Shown one piece after another: positions 7,309 through 16,026 of a stretch of 64,000 nt of DNA. The notes under the pieces were generated by a model. That model worked only from the letters and a program-made list of their open reading frames with translations, searched no databases and had not been told where the DNA came from. Each line of letters opens with the position of its first letter. Positions within the stretch are counted from its first letter, which is position 1. The translations under genes and the position numbers were made by a program. The stretch covers positions 452,529-516,528 of the forward strand of contig NZ_NESM01000001.1 of NCBI RefSeq assembly GCF_002778285.1. Direction: 5' to 3'. This stretch comes from Limnohabitans sp. 15K. Its GTDB lineage: Bacteria; Pseudomonadota; Gammaproteobacteria; Burkholderiales; Burkholderiaceae_C.

Positions 7309-9777
7309 ATGGACATGCGTGTCAATGCGAAAGAGAAAATGAAACTGGTCATGGTCGGCAATGGCATGGCTGGGGTTCGGGCCATCGAAGAGCTGCTCAA
7401 GCTCGCCCCTGACCTGTACGACATCACCGTGTTCGGCGCCGAGCCGCACCCCAACTACAACCGCATCCTGCTCTCGCCCGTGCTGGCCGGGGAGCAAACG
7501 CTGGACGAAATCGTGCTCAACGACTGGCCCTGGTACACAGACAACGGCATCACACTGCACGCGGGTTGGAAAGTCACGGCAGTCGACCGCGTCCAGCGCA
7601 CCGTGAGCGCCGAAAACGCCGCAGGCGAAACGCTGACGACGCCTTACGACCGACTGGTGATCGCCACTGGTTCCAACCCCTTCATCCTGCCCTTGCCCGG
7701 CAAAGACTTACAAGGCGTATTGGCCTACCGCGACATTGCCGACACCCAAGCCATGATCGACGCGGCAACGCAGTACAAGCATGCGGTCGTCATCGGCGGA
7801 GGCCTGCTCGGCCTGGAAGCGGCCAACGGCCTGATGAAGCGAGGGATGCAAGTCACCGTGGTGCATGTGAGCGATTGGTTGATGGAACGCCAACTCGACA
7901 AAGTGGCCGCGCAAATGCTGCAAGCCTCGCTTGAAGCACGCGGCATGCAGTTCCGCATGAACGCTCAAACAGCAGCCTTGATCGGAGACGAGACGGGACG
8001 GGTCCACCAAGTTGAATTCAGGGACGGCACGCATGTGCGCGCCGACCTGGTGGTCATGGCCGTGGGCATCCGCCCCAACACAGCGCTGGCCGAAAGCATG
8101 GGCCTGCATGTGAACCGGGGCATCGTGGTGAGTGACACATTGCAAACCGTGACCGACCCGCGCATCTGGGCAGTGGGCGAATGCGCCGCACACCGAGGCA
8201 TTGCCTACGGTCTGGTGGCCCCGCTGTTTGAGCAAGGCAAAGTGCTGGCCAACCACTTGGCCGAGTTCGGTATTGGCCGCTACACCGGGTCACTGACTTC
8301 GACCAAACTCAAGGTCACCGGCATTGACTTGTTCAGCGCGGGCGATTTCATGGGTGGCCCCGAGTGTGAAGAGATCGTCATGAGCGACCCCGCCGGCGGC
8401 GTGTACAAAAAGTTGGTGCTCAAGGGTGACCAGCTGGTGGGTGCTTGCCTGTATGGCGACACGGTGGACGGCAGCTGGTATTTCAAGTTGCTGCGTGACG
8501 GGCGCAGCGTGGCCGATATCAGAGACAAGCTGATGTTTGGCGAGTCCAACATCGGCGACGTGGGCCACCAGGGCCAGAGCAAAGCCGCCGCCATGGCCGA
8601 CACCGACGAAGTGTGTGGCTGCAACGGCGTGACCAAGGGCGCGATCTGCAAGGCCATCAAGGACAAAGGTCTGTTCACACTCGACGAAGTGCGCAAACAG
8701 ACCAAGGCCAGCGCCAGCTGCGGCTCCTGCACCGGAATGGTCGAGCAGATTTTGATGTTCACCGCCGGTGGCGACTATTCGGCCACACCCAAACTCAAAC
8801 CCATGTGCGGTTGCACCGAGCACGGCCACCAGGCGGTGCGCGATGCGGTGCGCGACAACAAACTGCTCACGGTGGGTGGCGTGTTCAAGTTCATGGGCTG
8901 GCGCACGCCCAATGGCTGCGCCAGCTGCCGGCCCGCCGTCAACTACTACCTGATCAGCACCTGGCCCAAAGAGGCGCAGGACGACCCGCAAAGCCGATTC
9001 ATCAACGAACGCAGCCACGCCAACATCCAAAAAGACGGCACCTACAGCGTGATCCCACGCATGTGGGCGGGCGAGACCACCGCCGCCGAGCTGCGCCGCA
9101 TCGCCGATGTGGTCGACAAGTACCAGATCCCGACCGTCAAGGTCACGGGCGGTCAACGGATCGACTTGCTGGGTGTGAAAAAAGAAGACCTGGTGGATGT
9201 GTGGAAAGACATCGGCATGCCTTGCGGCCACGCTTATGCCAAGGCCCTGCGCACGGTCAAAACCTGCGTGGGCAGCGAGTGGTGCCGCATGGGCACGCAA
9301 GACAGCACGCAAATGGGCAAGGACCTGGAGAAAGCCATGTGGCGCATGTACGCGCCGCACAAGGTCAAGTTTGCGGTGTCGGGCTGCCCTCGCAACTGTG
9401 CAGAAGCGGGCATCAAGGACGTGGGCATCATCGGCGTGGACTCAGGCTGGGAGATGTATGTCGGCGGCAACGGTGGCATCAAAACAGAAGTAGCGCATTT
9501 TTTCACCAAGCTCAAGACCGCCGAAGAGGTGCTGGAGTACACCGGCGCTTTCATGCAGCTGTACCGCGAAGAAGGCTGGTACTTGGAGCGCACGGTGCAC
9601 TACATCAACCGGGTGGGTCTGGACTACGTGAAGAAAAAGATCTTGGAAGACGCCGGTTTGCGCCAAGCCCTGTGGGCCAAGCTGCAAGCCGCGCTCGACG
9701 GCGAACCTGACCCGTGGTTTGAGTTGCAAGAAGCCAAGGTGGACACCCGCCAGTTCGCGCCCCTGACCACCGCCTGA
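7309..9777 (+). CDS. nirB: Assimilatory nitrite reductase [NAD(P)H], large subunit
   Basis: Six-electron reduction of nitrite to ammonium in the cytoplasm, 822 residues. Order of domains: FAD/NAD(P)H reductase (VGNGMAGVRAIEELL near 20; GGGLLGLEAANGL near 165), BFD-type [2Fe-2S] Cys residues from about 435 (CGCNGVTKGAIC ... SCGSC) and a second such block (MCGCTEHGHQAV ... CASC), then the siroheme/[4Fe-4S] half with TCVGSEWC and SGCPRNCAEAG (about 653-696). The ATG sits 6 bases after AAGGAG. The frame reaches 10 codons further upstream into the ATPase gene and is not used. Confidence 0.97.
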   Translation: MDMRVNAKEKMKLVMVGNGMAGVRAIEELLKLAPDLYDITVFGAEPHPNYNRILLSPVLAGEQTLDEIVLNDWPWYTDNGITLHAGWKVTAVDRVQRTVSAENAAGETLTTPYDRLVIATGSNPFILPLPGKDLQGVLAYRDIADTQAMIDAATQYKHAVVIGGGLLGLEAANGLMKRGMQVTVVHVSDWLMERQLDKVAAQMLQASLEARGMQFRMNAQTAALIGDETGRVHQVEFRDGTHVRADLVVMAVGIRPNTALAESMGLHVNRGIVVSDTLQTVTDPRIWAVGECAAHRGIAYGLVAPLFEQGKVLANHLAEFGIGRYTGSLTSTKLKVTGIDLFSAGDFMGGPECEEIVMSDPAGGVYKKLVLKGDQLVGACLYGDTVDGSWYFKLLRDGRSVADIRDKLMFGESNIGDVGHQGQSKAAAMADTDEVCGCNGVTKGAICKAIKDKGLFTLDEVRKQTKASASCGSCTGMVEQILMFTAGGDYSATPKLKPMCGCTEHGHQAVRDAVRDNKLLTVGGVFKFMGWRTPNGCASCRPAVNYYLISTWPKEAQDDPQSRFINERSHANIQKDGTYSVIPRMWAGETTAAELRRIADVVDKYQIPTVKVTGGQRIDLLGVKKEDLVDVWKDIGMPCGHAYAKALRTVKTCVGSEWCRMGTQDSTQMGKDLEKAMWRMYAPHKVKFAVSGCPRNCAEAGIKDVGIIGVDSGWEMYVGGNGGIKTEVAHFFTKLKTAEEVLEYTGAFMQLYREEGWYLERTVHYINRVGLDYVKKKILEDAGLRQALWAKLQAALDGEPDPWFELQEAKVDTRQFAPLTTA

Positions 9778-9796
9778 ATCAAGACAAGGAATTCCC

Positions 9797-10177
9797 ATGA
9801 CCACATGGACAGAAATCTGCCGGATGGAAGACATCCCAGTGCTGGGCTCTCGCCGCGTGGCGCGTGACCATGGACTCGACGTGGCCGTGTTCCGCAACGA
9901 CGCCGATGAGGTGTTCGCCCTGCTCGACCGCTGCCCCCACAAAGGGGGGCCGCTGTCGCAAGGCATCGTGTTTGGCACCCGGGTGGCCTGCCCGCTGCAC
10001 AACTGGACCATCGACCTGTGCGACGGCCAGGCGCAAGCCCCCGACGAAGGTTGCACGCCGCGCTTTGACGTCAAGGTGGAGGCCGGCGTGGTGTTTTTGA
10101 ATGCAGACGAATTGGTCGGTCATGCCACCGACCTGACGCGGCCCATTGCAGGCCCGGTCTCTCGCAAAACGGCTTGA
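9797..10177 (+). CDS. nirD: Nitrite reductase small subunit, Rieske type
   Basis: NirD-type Rieske protein of 126 residues, partner of NirB. The [2Fe-2S] ligand pairs are visible: CPHKGGPLSQG near residue 46 and CPLHNW near 65, so this copy keeps the Cys/His ligands that some NirD proteins have lost. It starts 19 bp after nirB with AAGGAATTCCC before the ATG. Likely contributes electron transfer or stability to the reductase. Confidence 0.94.
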   Translation: MTTWTEICRMEDIPVLGSRRVARDHGLDVAVFRNDADEVFALLDRCPHKGGPLSQGIVFGTRVACPLHNWTIDLCDGQAQAPDEGCTPRFDVKVEAGVVFLNADELVGHATDLTRPIAGPVSRKTA

Positions 10178-10193
10178 GCCTGAACCCACGCCC

Positions 10194-13040
10194 ATGATCC
10201 CCATCCTGCAAGAAACCAAATCCACCTGCCCCTATTGCGGCGTGGGCTGCGGTGTGGTCATCGCATCGCAGGGCGCGCAAATCACCGGCGTGCGCGGGGA
10301 TCCAGACCATCCGGCCAATTTCGGCCGTTTGTGCACCAAGGGCCAGTCGCTGCACTTGACGGCCGCGCCCCAAGTCACCGAACAAACCCGCTTGCTCACG
10401 CCCCAGTGGCGGCCTTTGCGGGGTGAGGCCACCCAGGCGATGGACTGGAGCGACGCCATGGACATGGCCAGCCAACGCCTGGCCGCCATCGTGCAAAGCC
10501 ACGGGCCAGACGCGCTGGGTTTTTACATCTCGGGTCAGCTGCTCACAGAAGACTATTACGTCTTCAACAAACTGGCCAAAGGCCTCTTAGGCACCAACAA
10601 CATCGACAGCAACTCACGCCTGTGCATGAGCAGCGCTGTGGCGGGTTATAAGATGACGCTGGGGGCCGACGCCCCGCCCGCGTGCTACGAGGACATCGCG
10701 CACGCGCAGTGCCTGTTCATCGCAGGCAGCAATGCCGCTTGGGCGCACCCTATTTTGTTTCGCCGCATCGAAGACGCCAAGCGTGCCAACCCGGCGCTCA
10801 AGATGGTCGTGGTCGATCCGCGCAGAACCGACACCGCCGACATGGCCGACCTGCACTTGGCCATCCAGCCCGGCACCGACGTGATGCTGTTCCACGGTCT
10901 GCTGCACATCATGCTGAGCCAAGGCTGGACGCAAGCAAGCTACATCGCCGCCCACACCAGCGGCTTTGAAGCCCTTCAAGTGCTGGTGGCCGACCACACG
11001 CCTGCGCATGTGGCGCAGATTTGCGGCGTGCCCGAAGCCGACCTCTACACCGCCGCCCGCTGGTTTGCGGGTGTTCAAGAGGAAAGCGCTGACCGCACCC
11101 CCACCCTGAGCCTGTATTGCCAGGGCCTGAACCAGTCGAGCAACGGCACCGCCAAAAACGCGGCGCTCATCAACCTGCACTTGGCCACGCAGCAAATCGG
11201 TCGCCCCGGCGCAGGCCCCCTGTCATTGACTGGCCAGCCCAACGCCATGGGTGGGCGCGAAGTCGGCGGCATGGCCAACCTGATGTCGGCCCACCGCGAC
11301 CTGGCCAACCCGCAGCACCGTGCCGAAGTGGCCGCGCTCTGGGGTGTGGCCGATGTGCCCGCCAAACCGGGCCTCACTGCTGTAGAGATGTTCGAAGCCG
11401 CTGCCGACGGGCAAATCAAAGCCTTGTGGATCGCTTGCACCAACCCCGCGCAGTCCATGCCTGACCAGAAAACGGTGCGCCGCGCTCTGCAACGTGCCGA
11501 GTTCGTGGTGGTCCAAGAAGCATTTGCCACGGCTGCCACCTGCGACTACGCCGACCTGCTGTTGCCCGCCACCACATGGGGCGAGAAAGAAGGCACGGTG
11601 ACCAACAGCGAGCGGCGCATCAGCCGTGTGCGCGCCGCCGTGGCGGCACCTGGCCAGGCTCGGGCAGACTGGGCGATTGCCGCTGACCTGGGCCAACGCT
11701 TGGCGGTGGCGCTGGGCCGCCCGCAAGACGCCCGTTTGGTGGCATTCACCACACCCGAGTCGGTCTGGAACGAGCACCGCGAAAGCACCCGGGGGCGCGA
11801 TCTGGACATCACGGGCCTCAGCTACGCCCAAATGGAAACCACTGGTCCCGCCCAATGGCCGCTGCCCGAAGGTGCCAGCACCGGGCAAGCCCGTTTGTAT
11901 GCCGACGGGAGATTCCCGACAGCCGACGGCCGCGCCCGCTTTGCCTCCGTCAGCTGGCAGCCCGTGGCCGAAGAGCGCGTGTCGCAGTTCCCGTTTTCTC
12001 TGACCACAGGCCGCCTGCGTGACCAGTGGCACGGCATGACCCGCACCGGCACCGCAGGTCGCCTGTTTGCCCACAGCCCCGAGCCTTGCGTACAAATGAA
12101 TCCGCGAGACGCACAGCGCCTTGGCCTGCAAGACGGCGAGCTGGTGCAAGTGCGCAGCAAGCGGGGCAGCCTGGTGCTGCCGGTGCAGGCCAGTGCGCAA
12201 GTGGCAGCCTCGCAGGCCTTCATCGCCATGCACTGGGGCCCTGAAGTGCTCAGTGGCCGGGATGCACAAGGCGAAGCTGGGCTGGGCGTGAACGTGCTCA
12301 CCACATCGAGCTACTGCGCCACCTCCAAACAACCCGAACTGAAACACGCGGCAGTGCAAATTACCCGCGCCGCCCTGTCGACCGATGCCACCTGGCAAAT
12401 GTCAGCCATGGCTTGGCTGCCCAAGGACACCGTCTGGACCGTGCGCCAGCAATTGCAAAAACTGCTGCCGCAATTCGATTTTGCTTACCTGGTGCCCTTC
12501 ACCGATGCCAGCGCGGCTCTGGCCGACCAGACCCCGCGCACCGGCTTGATCCTGCGCACGGCCTGCAGCCAACCTGTCGGTGCAGCGCTGCTGCACACCG
12601 TGGCCGAGGCCCTGGGACTGAACAGCCCAGACACCCTGCACTACCAGGACGCGGTGCGCGTGCAGCGACGATCGGTCAAGCTGAGCACACCCCATGAAAA
12701 TGGCCAGCGCAAGCTGCAAGGCTTTCTGGTCGCTGGCGACAGCCGCTCAGCCCGCTGGCTCAAAACCTTGCTGCACGAAGCCACACCGCTGAACTGGCCC
12801 GCCCGCCAATGGCTGATGGCGTCCGACGCACCACCCGAAGGCGCAGCCCCCGTCAGCCGCCAGGTGTGCAGCTGCCTGAATGTGCGCGAAGACGCCATCG
12901 CGGCCTGCCTGCAAACCCAATCAGGCAGCGAAGACCAACGGCTGGCCGGGCTGCAGGGCCAATTGCGCTGCGGCACCCAATGCGGCTCGTGTGTGCCCGA
13001 GTTGCGCAAGATCATCCGGCTGGTGGCACAGGCTGCCTGA
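10194..13040 (+). CDS. nasA: Assimilatory nitrate reductase catalytic subunit
   Basis: Molybdenum bis-MGD enzyme reducing nitrate to nitrite, 948 residues. An N-terminal [4Fe-4S] site uses CPYCGVGCGV (Cys 12, 15, 19) and CTKGQ near 47. The molybdopterin oxidoreductase and dinucleotide-binding domains fill the middle (for example NNIDSNSRLCMSSAVAGYK, GQPNAMGGREVGGMANL). The C-terminus carries an extra BFD-type [2Fe-2S] site, VCSCLNV near 891 and CGTQCGSC near 925, as in NasA/NarB forms that take electrons from a separate reductase. No nasB/nasC reductase gene is nearby. Start is the second in-frame Met, 17 bp after nirD. Confidence 0.96.
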   Translation: MIPILQETKSTCPYCGVGCGVVIASQGAQITGVRGDPDHPANFGRLCTKGQSLHLTAAPQVTEQTRLLTPQWRPLRGEATQAMDWSDAMDMASQRLAAIVQSHGPDALGFYISGQLLTEDYYVFNKLAKGLLGTNNIDSNSRLCMSSAVAGYKMTLGADAPPACYEDIAHAQCLFIAGSNAAWAHPILFRRIEDAKRANPALKMVVVDPRRTDTADMADLHLAIQPGTDVMLFHGLLHIMLSQGWTQASYIAAHTSGFEALQVLVADHTPAHVAQICGVPEADLYTAARWFAGVQEESADRTPTLSLYCQGLNQSSNGTAKNAALINLHLATQQIGRPGAGPLSLTGQPNAMGGREVGGMANLMSAHRDLANPQHRAEVAALWGVADVPAKPGLTAVEMFEAAADGQIKALWIACTNPAQSMPDQKTVRRALQRAEFVVVQEAFATAATCDYADLLLPATTWGEKEGTVTNSERRISRVRAAVAAPGQARADWAIAADLGQRLAVALGRPQDARLVAFTTPESVWNEHRESTRGRDLDITGLSYAQMETTGPAQWPLPEGASTGQARLYADGRFPTADGRARFASVSWQPVAEERVSQFPFSLTTGRLRDQWHGMTRTGTAGRLFAHSPEPCVQMNPRDAQRLGLQDGELVQVRSKRGSLVLPVQASAQVAASQAFIAMHWGPEVLSGRDAQGEAGLGVNVLTTSSYCATSKQPELKHAAVQITRAALSTDATWQMSAMAWLPKDTVWTVRQQLQKLLPQFDFAYLVPFTDASAALADQTPRTGLILRTACSQPVGAALLHTVAEALGLNSPDTLHYQDAVRVQRRSVKLSTPHENGQRKLQGFLVAGDSRSARWLKTLLHEATPLNWPARQWLMASDAPPEGAAPVSRQVCSCLNVREDAIAACLQTQSGSEDQRLAGLQGQLRCGTQCGSCVPELRKIIRLVAQAA

Positions 13041-13100
13041 AGCCTGAACACACATACCCATATAACGAACAGTTATCTGACTTCCTTCACAATCCAGCCA

Positions 13101-14000
13101 ATGGGAATCGGCCACTACATCAAGGACATCGGACGCGGCAAAGACGGCGCGCGTGCGCTCGGCCGCGTACAAGCCGCTGACCTGATGGGCCTGATCCTCG
13201 ACCAGCAAGTGAGTGACCTGGAGCTGGGCGCGTTTTGCATCGCCATGCGCATCAAGGGCGAGACGCCCGAAGAGATGGCCGGCTTTCTGGACGCTACCCA
13301 TGCTCGGCTGAACAAGGTCCACACGGGCCAAGTGCCAACCGTGGTGCTGCCCAGCTACAACGGTGCTCGCAAGCTGCCGGTGCTGACACCCTTGCTGGCC
13401 CTGCTGCTGGCGCGTGAAGGCGTGGCGGTGGTCATGCACGGCACGGCCACCGAAGACAAACGCGTGAGCAGCCAAGCGGTAATTGCAAAGTTGGGCATGG
13501 CTGCTTCTGGCCATTCACCGCAAGTGAAAGCCGGTGAAACGGTGTTTGTGCCTACGGGCGTGCTGAACGCGGGCCTCGAGCGCCTTCTTTCCGTTCGCCG
13601 CGTGGTGGGCCTGCGCAACCCCGGGCACAGCTTGGTCAAGCTGATGAACCCCTGCGATGGCCCAGCTCTGGTGGTGAGCAGCTACACCCACCCCGAATAT
13701 TTGCTGTCCATGTCGGCCACCTTTGCACTGACCGGACAACACGCCCTGTTGCTGCGCGGCACCGAAGGCGAAAGCGTGGCCGATGCCCGGCGCACGCCTG
13801 CGATGGATGTTTTCAAAGACGGGCAAACGCGGCGTGTGCAGACCCCGCAAGAAGGCTCGCTCATGCAAGTGCCTGAGTTGCCCAACCCAAACGCGGTGGC
13901 CACGGCGGCTTACATCCAGCGCGTTTTGCGCGGTGAATTGCCCGTGCCACAGGCGATTGCACTGCAAGTCCAACACATCCTGCACGAGGTGAAGCCATGA
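13101..14000 (+). CDS. ybiB: YbiB/TrpD2-family protein (anthranilate phosphoribosyltransferase fold)
   Basis: A 299-residue member of the glycosyltransferase-3/anthranilate phosphoribosyltransferase fold of YbiB (TrpD2) type. It has the usual helical N-terminus (GHYIKDIGRGKDGARALG) and the GTATEDKRVSSQAVIAKLG segment, which replaces the TrpD phosphoribosyl-pyrophosphate loop. YbiB proteins of this group bind nucleic acid and have not been given a firm enzymatic role. It sits inside the nitrate assimilation cluster and overlaps cobA by four bases (ATGA), so it is made together with siroheme synthesis; the reason is unknown. Confidence 0.88.
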   Translation: MGIGHYIKDIGRGKDGARALGRVQAADLMGLILDQQVSDLELGAFCIAMRIKGETPEEMAGFLDATHARLNKVHTGQVPTVVLPSYNGARKLPVLTPLLALLLAREGVAVVMHGTATEDKRVSSQAVIAKLGMAASGHSPQVKAGETVFVPTGVLNAGLERLLSVRRVVGLRNPGHSLVKLMNPCDGPALVVSSYTHPEYLLSMSATFALTGQHALLLRGTEGESVADARRTPAMDVFKDGQTRRVQTPQEGSLMQVPELPNPNAVATAAYIQRVLRGELPVPQAIALQVQHILHEVKP

Positions 14001-14782
14001 ACACAACCAGCACTGGCCGCTGCACCTTGGTCGGCGCAGGCCCCGGCGACCCGGAGCTGCTGACCCTCAAAGCCGTGAAAGCGATTGCCAGTGCCACGGT
14101 CATTTTGGTGGACGATTTGGTCAACGACGCCGTGCTCGAACACGCCTCGCCCACCGCCCGCATCGTGCACGTGGGCAAGCGCGGCGGCTGCAAGAGCACG
14201 CCTCAGGCCTTCATCGACAAGTTGATGATCACCGCCGTGCAAGAAGGCGAGCTGGTGGTGCGCCTCAAAGGCGGCGACCCGTTCATCTTTGGCCGGGGCG
14301 GTGAAGAAGTTGAGCATCTGCGCGCAGCAGGCATCGACGTCGAGGTGGTCAACGGCATCACCTCGGGTTTGGCGGGCATGAGCAGCCTGGGTGCACCGCT
14401 GACCCACCGCGAACACGCACATGGCGTGGTGTTTGTGACCGGTCATGCCAAACCCGGCGACAGCGGTACCGATTGGGCTCAACTGGCTGCAACCGCTCGA
14501 CAGGCCAAACTGACGCTGGTCATCTACATGGGCGTGAGCAGTCTGGAGCACATCAGGATTGGTTTGTTGCAAGGCCTTCCCGCACACACACCCGTGGCCA
14601 TCGTGCAGCACGCCAGCTTGCCCCAGCAGCGTGAAGCGCTGACGACACTCGGTGAAGTGGCCAACACCATAGCGCGCGAAGGCCTGCAAAGCCCAAGCAT
14701 CATCGTGGTGGGTGATGTGGTGCAAGGTGCGCGGGCTTGGCGGCAGGCCCAGCCAGAGGCCGCATCACTTCGCACAGCTTGA
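13997..14782 (+). CDS. cobA: Uroporphyrinogen-III C-methyltransferase
   Basis: Makes precorrin-2 from uroporphyrinogen III with two S-adenosylmethionine molecules, the first committed step to siroheme, the NirB cofactor. 261 residues. Motifs of the SUMT family: TLVGAGPGDPELLTLKAVKA at the N-terminus, VRLKGGDPFIFGRGGEE near 90, GITSGLAG near 118, and VIYMG near 175. It lacks the CysG dehydrogenase/chelatase domain, so oxidation and iron insertion must be encoded elsewhere. Last gene of the nitrate assimilation run. Confidence 0.95.
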   Translation: MNTTSTGRCTLVGAGPGDPELLTLKAVKAIASATVILVDDLVNDAVLEHASPTARIVHVGKRGGCKSTPQAFIDKLMITAVQEGELVVRLKGGDPFIFGRGGEEVEHLRAAGIDVEVVNGITSGLAGMSSLGAPLTHREHAHGVVFVTGHAKPGDSGTDWAQLAATARQAKLTLVIYMGVSSLEHIRIGLLQGLPAHTPVAIVQHASLPQQREALTTLGEVANTIAREGLQSPSIIVVGDVVQGARAWRQAQPEAASLRTA

Positions 14783-14805
14783 GCGCCCCCTTACACTCCT
14801 GACCC

Positions 14806-16026
14806 ATGAATACATGGGATGCTGTGATCGTGGGTGCCGGGGCTGCCGGTTTGTTTTGCGCAGGCGTGGCTGGCCAGCGCGGCCTCAAGGTGCTGGTGCT
14901 CGACCACAGCGACAAGATCGCCGAAAAGATCCGCATCTCGGGCGGCGGGCGCTGCAATTTCACCAACAGATTGCTCGACGCGTCCGCCCCACAGAAGCAC
15001 TTCATTGGCCAGAATCCGCAGTTTTGCCGCTCGGCCCTGTCGCGCTACACCCCCCAAGACTTCATTGATTTGGTGCAAAAGCACGGTATCGCCTTCCATG
15101 AAAAACACAAGGGCCAGCTGTTTTGCGACCACTCGGCCGAAGACATCATCCGCATGCTGTTGGCCGAATGCGAAGCGGGCGGGGTGACCCTGAAAATGGG
15201 CTGCGGCGTCCAAGCCGTGAAGCTTTTAGAAGGTAGTGGCTACCAACTGGACACTTCACAAGGCGCTATCCAAACACGGTCTCTGGTAGTGGCCACGGGT
15301 GGTTTGTCCATTCCCAAAATCGGTGCCACTGGCTGGGGCTACGAGGTGGCGACGCAGTTTGGCTTGCGCTTGGTGGAGCGCCGTGCTGGCTTGGTGCCCT
15401 TGACGTTTGACGGTGCCGCCTGGGCGCCTTATGCGCAATTGGCCGGACTGGCTTTGCCTGTGGGCATCAGCACTGGCGAGAAGAAAACCCGCATGCACTT
15501 TGACGAAGACCTGCTGTTCACCCACCGGGGTTTGTCAGGCCCGGGGGTGCTGCAAATTTCAAGCTATTGGCAAGAAGGCTCCCCCATCCGCCTGAACCTG
15601 GCCCCCGAGGTCAACCTGCCGGAACGACTGCAGGACGCCAAGCAACGCTCCAAAAAATTGTTGGGCAACGAGTTGGCCACCTTGGTGCCCAACCGCTTGG
15701 CCGAGGCTTGGGTCAGCCAAGACCCGGCCTTGCAACGCACATCGGCCGAGGTGCCCGACAAAGCTTTGAACAAACTGGCCGAAGCCTTGTCCAATTGGAC
15801 ACTCACGCCCAACGGCAGCGAAGGCTACAAAAAAGCCGAAGTGACTTTGGGTGGCGTGGACACGCGCGATTTGTCTTCGCAGACCATGGAATCGAAGCAG
15901 CAAGGCCTGTACTTCATTGGCGAAGTGGTCGATGTAACCGGCTGGCTGGGGGGGTACAACTTTCAGTGGGCTTGGGCCAGCGCACACGCTTGCGCTCAAG
16001 CGCTGCCCAGCCATCTCAATAGCTGA
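14806..16026 (+). CDS. NAD(P)/FAD-dependent oxidoreductase, HI0933/BaiN family
   Basis: Flavoprotein of 406 residues from the HI0933 (YhiN/BaiN) family. The FAD-binding GAGAAGLFCAGVAG at residue 8 and GGGRCNFTN at about 46 are the family signatures. TGGLSIPKIGATGWGYEVA and the C-terminal GEVVDVTGWLGGYNFQWAWASA match the other conserved blocks. Physiological substrate is unknown for most members. Converges on the patatin gene and overlaps its last codons by 11 bases. Confidence 0.92.
   Translation: MNTWDAVIVGAGAAGLFCAGVAGQRGLKVLVLDHSDKIAEKIRISGGGRCNFTNRLLDASAPQKHFIGQNPQFCRSALSRYTPQDFIDLVQKHGIAFHEKHKGQLFCDHSAEDIIRMLLAECEAGGVTLKMGCGVQAVKLLEGSGYQLDTSQGAIQTRSLVVATGGLSIPKIGATGWGYEVATQFGLRLVERRAGLVPLTFDGAAWAPYAQLAGLALPVGISTGEKKTRMHFDEDLLFTHRGLSGPGVLQISSYWQEGSPIRLNLAPEVNLPERLQDAKQRSKKLLGNELATLVPNRLAEAWVSQDPALQRTSAEVPDKALNKLAEALSNWTLTPNGSEGYKKAEVTLGGVDTRDLSSQTMESKQQGLYFIGEVVDVTGWLGGYNFQWAWASAHACAQALPSHLNS

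Noticed and set aside
8290..9360. Long antisense frame inside nirB
   Set aside because: Composition (Ala/His/Gln/Val-rich) is typical of third-position GC shadows; nirB covers the region with complete motifs.
11223..12398. Long antisense frame inside nasA
   Set aside because: Same shadow effect; nasA is continuous and intact on the plus strand.
13041..13100. Separate promoter for ybiB
   Set aside because: AT-rich bases (CATATAACGA) resemble a -10 but no -35 is present; the gap is short enough for operon read-through.
15226..15290. Repeat-like text (AGGTAGTGGCTACC) inside the BaiN-family gene
   Set aside because: It is in frame, the protein is normal there, and no second copy was found in the window.
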